Shown here piece by piece: positions 61,738 to 64,000 of a DNA stretch of 64,000 bases (position 1 is its first letter; every line of letters begins with the position of its first letter). The DNA is from Bacteroidia bacterium (GTDB lineage: Bacteria > Bacteroidota > Bacteroidia > B-17B0 > Aurantibacillaceae). Both the position numbers and the translations under genes were made by a program. The notes under the pieces were generated by a model, which saw only the letters and a list, made by a program, of their open reading frames with translations, was not told the origin of the DNA and searched no databases. Location: NCBI GenBank assembly GCA_026003255.1, contig BPGX01000002.1, positions 62,001 through 126,000 on the forward strand. The letters run 5' to 3'.

Positions 61738-63450
61738 ATGAAATGGTTATTGAAAGAGTTGACGCAGGAAGAAAAAGAATGTCAATTGAAATTATCCAAT
61801 GAATTGGGTATTGATTCAGTATTGTCGCGTCTACTGGTTTTAAGAGGTATTACCAATTTTGATTTAGCCAAAAAATTTTTTCGCCCTTCGTTAGAGGATT
61901 TACATTCTCCTTTTTTGATGCACGATATGGATAAGGCGGTTCATCGTTTGAATCAAGCGATTCAAAATAATGAAAAAATTTTAATCTATGGTGACTATGA
62001 TGTAGATGGAACAACAGCAGTGTCATGCATGTTTTTGTTTTTACAAAAAATAGTAGATAAAAGTTTGTTAGATTATTATGTACCGGATAGATTCAAAGAA
62101 GGTTATGGGCTTTCTTTTGAAGGAGCAGAGTATGCAAAAACTAATGGATTTAGTTTAATTATTACTTTAGATTGCGGTATTAAAGATAATGATAAAATTA
62201 AATACGCGCAGGACGCAGGAATAGATTGCATTGTATGTGACCATCATACGCCCCCTGAAATATTACCGCCGGCTTTTGCTATCTTAAATCCTAAAAAAGA
62301 AAATTGCCATTATCCTTACAAGGAATTGACGGGCTGCGGCATTGGGTTCAAATTGATGCAGGCCTATTGTGAAAAACATGGTATTAACAAAGATATTTAC
62401 TGGAATCTGGTTGACTTAGTAGCTACAAGCATTGCAGCAGATATTGTTCCTATTGATGGAGAAAACAGAGTGTTAGCGTATTACGGTTTGAAGAAAATGA
62501 ATGAAAATCCTGTGGTAGGTTTGAAAAAACTTGTAGAAATTGCATTCTCAAATAGAAACAGAAAATTAAAAGTATCAGACATTGTGTTTTTCATTGCTCC
62601 AAGAATTAATGCTGCTGGCAGATTAGAACACGGGTCAAAAGCAATACAACTACTCATTTCTTCTAATGAAGAAGAAGCAGAATATTGGGCCAAACAACTT
62701 CATGATGTGAACACACAACGACAAGATATTGATAAACAAATATTAGAGGAAGCCATTGAATTCATTGAAAAAGACGAAGAATTCCAGACAAAAAAAACAA
62801 CTGTTGTTTTTAATCATAAGTGGCACAAAGGCGTTGTTGGAATAGTAGCAGCAAAATTGGTTGAACGATATTATAGGCCAACTATCGTATTGACGGAACA
62901 CGATGGCTTGATTACTGGGTCTGCCAGAAGCATAGAAGGATTTGATTTGTACGAAGCATTGTATAAATGCAAAGAGTATTTGTATCAATTTGGTGGACAC
63001 AAATATGCAGCTGGTTTGAGCATTGAAAAACATCATTTAAATACATTTATAGAACAATTTGAAAAATGTGTTCGTCAAAGTATTACCGAAGAAATTGAAC
63101 TAAAAAAAATATGGGTAGATGCTGTTTTGAATTTAGAAAACATTACACCAAAATTTCTTAGAATACTCAAACAATTTGAACCACACGGCCCTTCTAATAT
63201 GCAACCATTATTCTGGATAAAAAATGTGAAAGACACCGGGAGAATGCACGAAGTAGGTAATGGACACCTAAAAATGTATCTTTCGCAAAATTCACATAAA
63301 GAATGTCCTGCTATTTTTTTTAATGGCATTGACTATTTTGATAAACTCAAAGGAAAAACTTTTGATTGCCTTTGCAAAATAGACATATCAGATATTCAAA
63401 ATGAACAAATATTTTTTAATTTAATCATTGAAGACATAAAAATTAATTAA
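61738..63450 (+). CDS. recJ: Single-stranded-DNA-specific exonuclease
   Basis: This 570-residue DHH-family 5'-3' exonuclease acts in recombination and mismatch repair. DHH-type motifs are YGDYDVDGTTAVSCMF (motif I), LIITLDCGIKDNDKIKYAQD and IDCIVCDHHTPPEILPPA (motif III), and the DHHA1 part with GGHKYAAGLSIEKHHL. The OB-like C-terminal region has FEPHGPSNMQPLF. The start was set to ATG 61738, 11 nt after the YfhO stop, because the 61693 frame start lies inside the YfhO gene. It is followed 5 nt later by a TerC gene. Confidence 0.94.
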   Translation: MKWLLKELTQEEKECQLKLSNELGIDSVLSRLLVLRGITNFDLAKKFFRPSLEDLHSPFLMHDMDKAVHRLNQAIQNNEKILIYGDYDVDGTTAVSCMFLFLQKIVDKSLLDYYVPDRFKEGYGLSFEGAEYAKTNGFSLIITLDCGIKDNDKIKYAQDAGIDCIVCDHHTPPEILPPAFAILNPKKENCHYPYKELTGCGIGFKLMQAYCEKHGINKDIYWNLVDLVATSIAADIVPIDGENRVLAYYGLKKMNENPVVGLKKLVEIAFSNRNRKLKVSDIVFFIAPRINAAGRLEHGSKAIQLLISSNEEEAEYWAKQLHDVNTQRQDIDKQILEEAIEFIEKDEEFQTKKTTVVFNHKWHKGVVGIVAAKLVERYYRPTIVLTEHDGLITGSARSIEGFDLYEALYKCKEYLYQFGGHKYAAGLSIEKHHLNTFIEQFEKCVRQSITEEIELKKIWVDAVLNLENITPKFLRILKQFEPHGPSNMQPLFWIKNVKDTGRMHEVGNGHLKMYLSQNSHKECPAIFFNGIDYFDKLKGKTFDCLCKIDISDIQNEQIFFNLIIEDIKIN

Positions 63451-63455
63451 AATAT

Positions 63456-64000
63456 ATGGACTTTCAGGAACAGTGGAATGCTCTTTTATCTATAAATGGA
63501 ATTATTTCTTTACTTGTTTTATCTATATTAGAAATAATTTTGGGAATTGACAATATTATTTTTATATCAATAGTTGCAGATAAATTACCAAAGCATCAAA
63601 AACAAAGAGGAAGAATTACAGGTCTGGCTCTCGCTTTAATTATGCGGGCTATTCTATTGCTTTCCATAACATGGTTAGCATCACTCACTAAACCATGGTT
63701 TCACATTGCACAATTTTATTTTTCGGGAAGAGATGTGATACTTTTAAGTGGTGGTGTTTTTTTGATTGTAAAAACTACTAAAGAAATTATTCATAAAATA
63801 TATCATTCGGAAGATGAATTGAGTATAAAAGGAAAATCAACATTCTCCGCAGTCGTGTTGCAAATTGTTTTAGTAGACATTGTATTCTCTTTTGATTCCA
63901 TTTTGACAGCAGTTGGATTGAGTAGAAATTTTATTGTTATGTTTAGTGCCGTCATTATTGCAATGATTTTAATGATGTTATTTTCAGGTGTAGTATCCGA
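63456..64000 (+). CDS. TerC-family integral membrane protein (partial, cut by window end)
   Basis: The reading frame starts at ATG 63456, 5 nt after recJ, and is open to the end of the window (181 codons). It has several hydrophobic helices with the family motifs SILEIILGIDNIIFISIVA (with the acidic ion-binding residues) and DIVFSFDSILTAVGL. TerC-type proteins are multi-helix membrane proteins implicated in metal (Mn or tellurite) handling and in supplying metals to exported enzymes. The C-terminal end is not available. Confidence 0.9.
   Translation, partial: MDFQEQWNALLSINGIISLLVLSILEIILGIDNIIFISIVADKLPKHQKQRGRITGLALALIMRAILLLSITWLASLTKPWFHIAQFYFSGRDVILLSGGVFLIVKTTKEIIHKIYHSEDELSIKGKSTFSAVVLQIVLVDIVFSFDSILTAVGLSRNFIVMFSAVIIAMILMMLFSGVVS

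Noticed and set aside
1-64000. tRNA, rRNA and CRISPR arrays
   Set aside because: No tRNA T-loop plus acceptor pattern, no rRNA core and no regularly spaced identical repeats with unique spacers were found; the 207-bp repeats are coding.

Overview
The window is an AT-rich chromosomal segment of a member of the Bacteroidota. Five observations support this: many genes are preceded by the Bacteroidota -7 promoter box TAnnTTTG with short leaders and no Shine-Dalgarno; two secreted proteins end in type IX secretion sorting domains (type A and type B); Bacteroidota-typical families such as DUF3822 and DUF4175 are present; the ClpP, AddB-like and S16 proteins resemble those of the phylum; and dispersed palindromic repeats sit between genes. 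I cannot name the genus. No tRNA, rRNA or CRISPR array was seen.

Layout. 1-2400: palindromic repeats, a secreted S74-type protein whose signal peptide is split by a frame break, and rpsP. 2391-11192: an AddB-like nuclease, DUF3822, rsmD, an AddA-like helicase-nuclease and a WecA-type sugar-phosphate transferase. 11411-16999: outer-membrane barrel, small membrane proteins, TlpA-like thioredoxin, mtgA, a serine hydrolase (beta-lactamase fold) with a second split signal peptide, and an alpha/beta hydrolase. 17021-20662 (minus): a run of amino-acid-type dehydrogenase, GT2, ECF sigma factor and rsmG. 20711-25657 (plus): S41 peptidase, murB, polysaccharide polymerase-like protein, acyltransferase. 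25751-29440: a large T9SS subtilase with four near-identical 207-bp repeats. 29563-35925: DUF4175, RsbW-like ATPase, lipoprotein, glutamate dehydrogenase, a small unknown protein.

36164-52252 (mostly minus) is a surface-polysaccharide region: a wcaF-like acetyltransferase, two GT4 enzymes, asnB-like amidotransferase, nucleotide-sugar epimerase and a macro-domain protein, joined by 4-nt stop/start overlaps; then GT2, a fused HddC-GmhB enzyme, GmhA, PhoH and ManC. Together these point to a heptose- and mannose-containing glycan. The two halves are separated by an accessory island on the plus strand (44491-47561) with small lipoproteins, an IS30-family element, a lipoprotein pseudogene and a long structured leader.

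52313-64000 is housekeeping: ferredoxin, PpiD/SurA-type chaperone, clpP, a ComEA-like protein, enoyl-CoA hydratase, YfhO, recJ and a TerC protein cut by the window end.

The most unusual signals are two extracytoplasmic genes whose signal peptides are out of frame with the mature protein. One break is bracketed by 9-bp direct repeats 31 bp apart, whose recombination would restore the frame; the other lies at a T7 tract. Also notable are the structured leader in the accessory island and the nested palindromes ahead of the transposase. For ten genes with a longer possible reading frame, start sites were moved to internal codons; in most of these a promoter box covers or follows the upstream alternative start.
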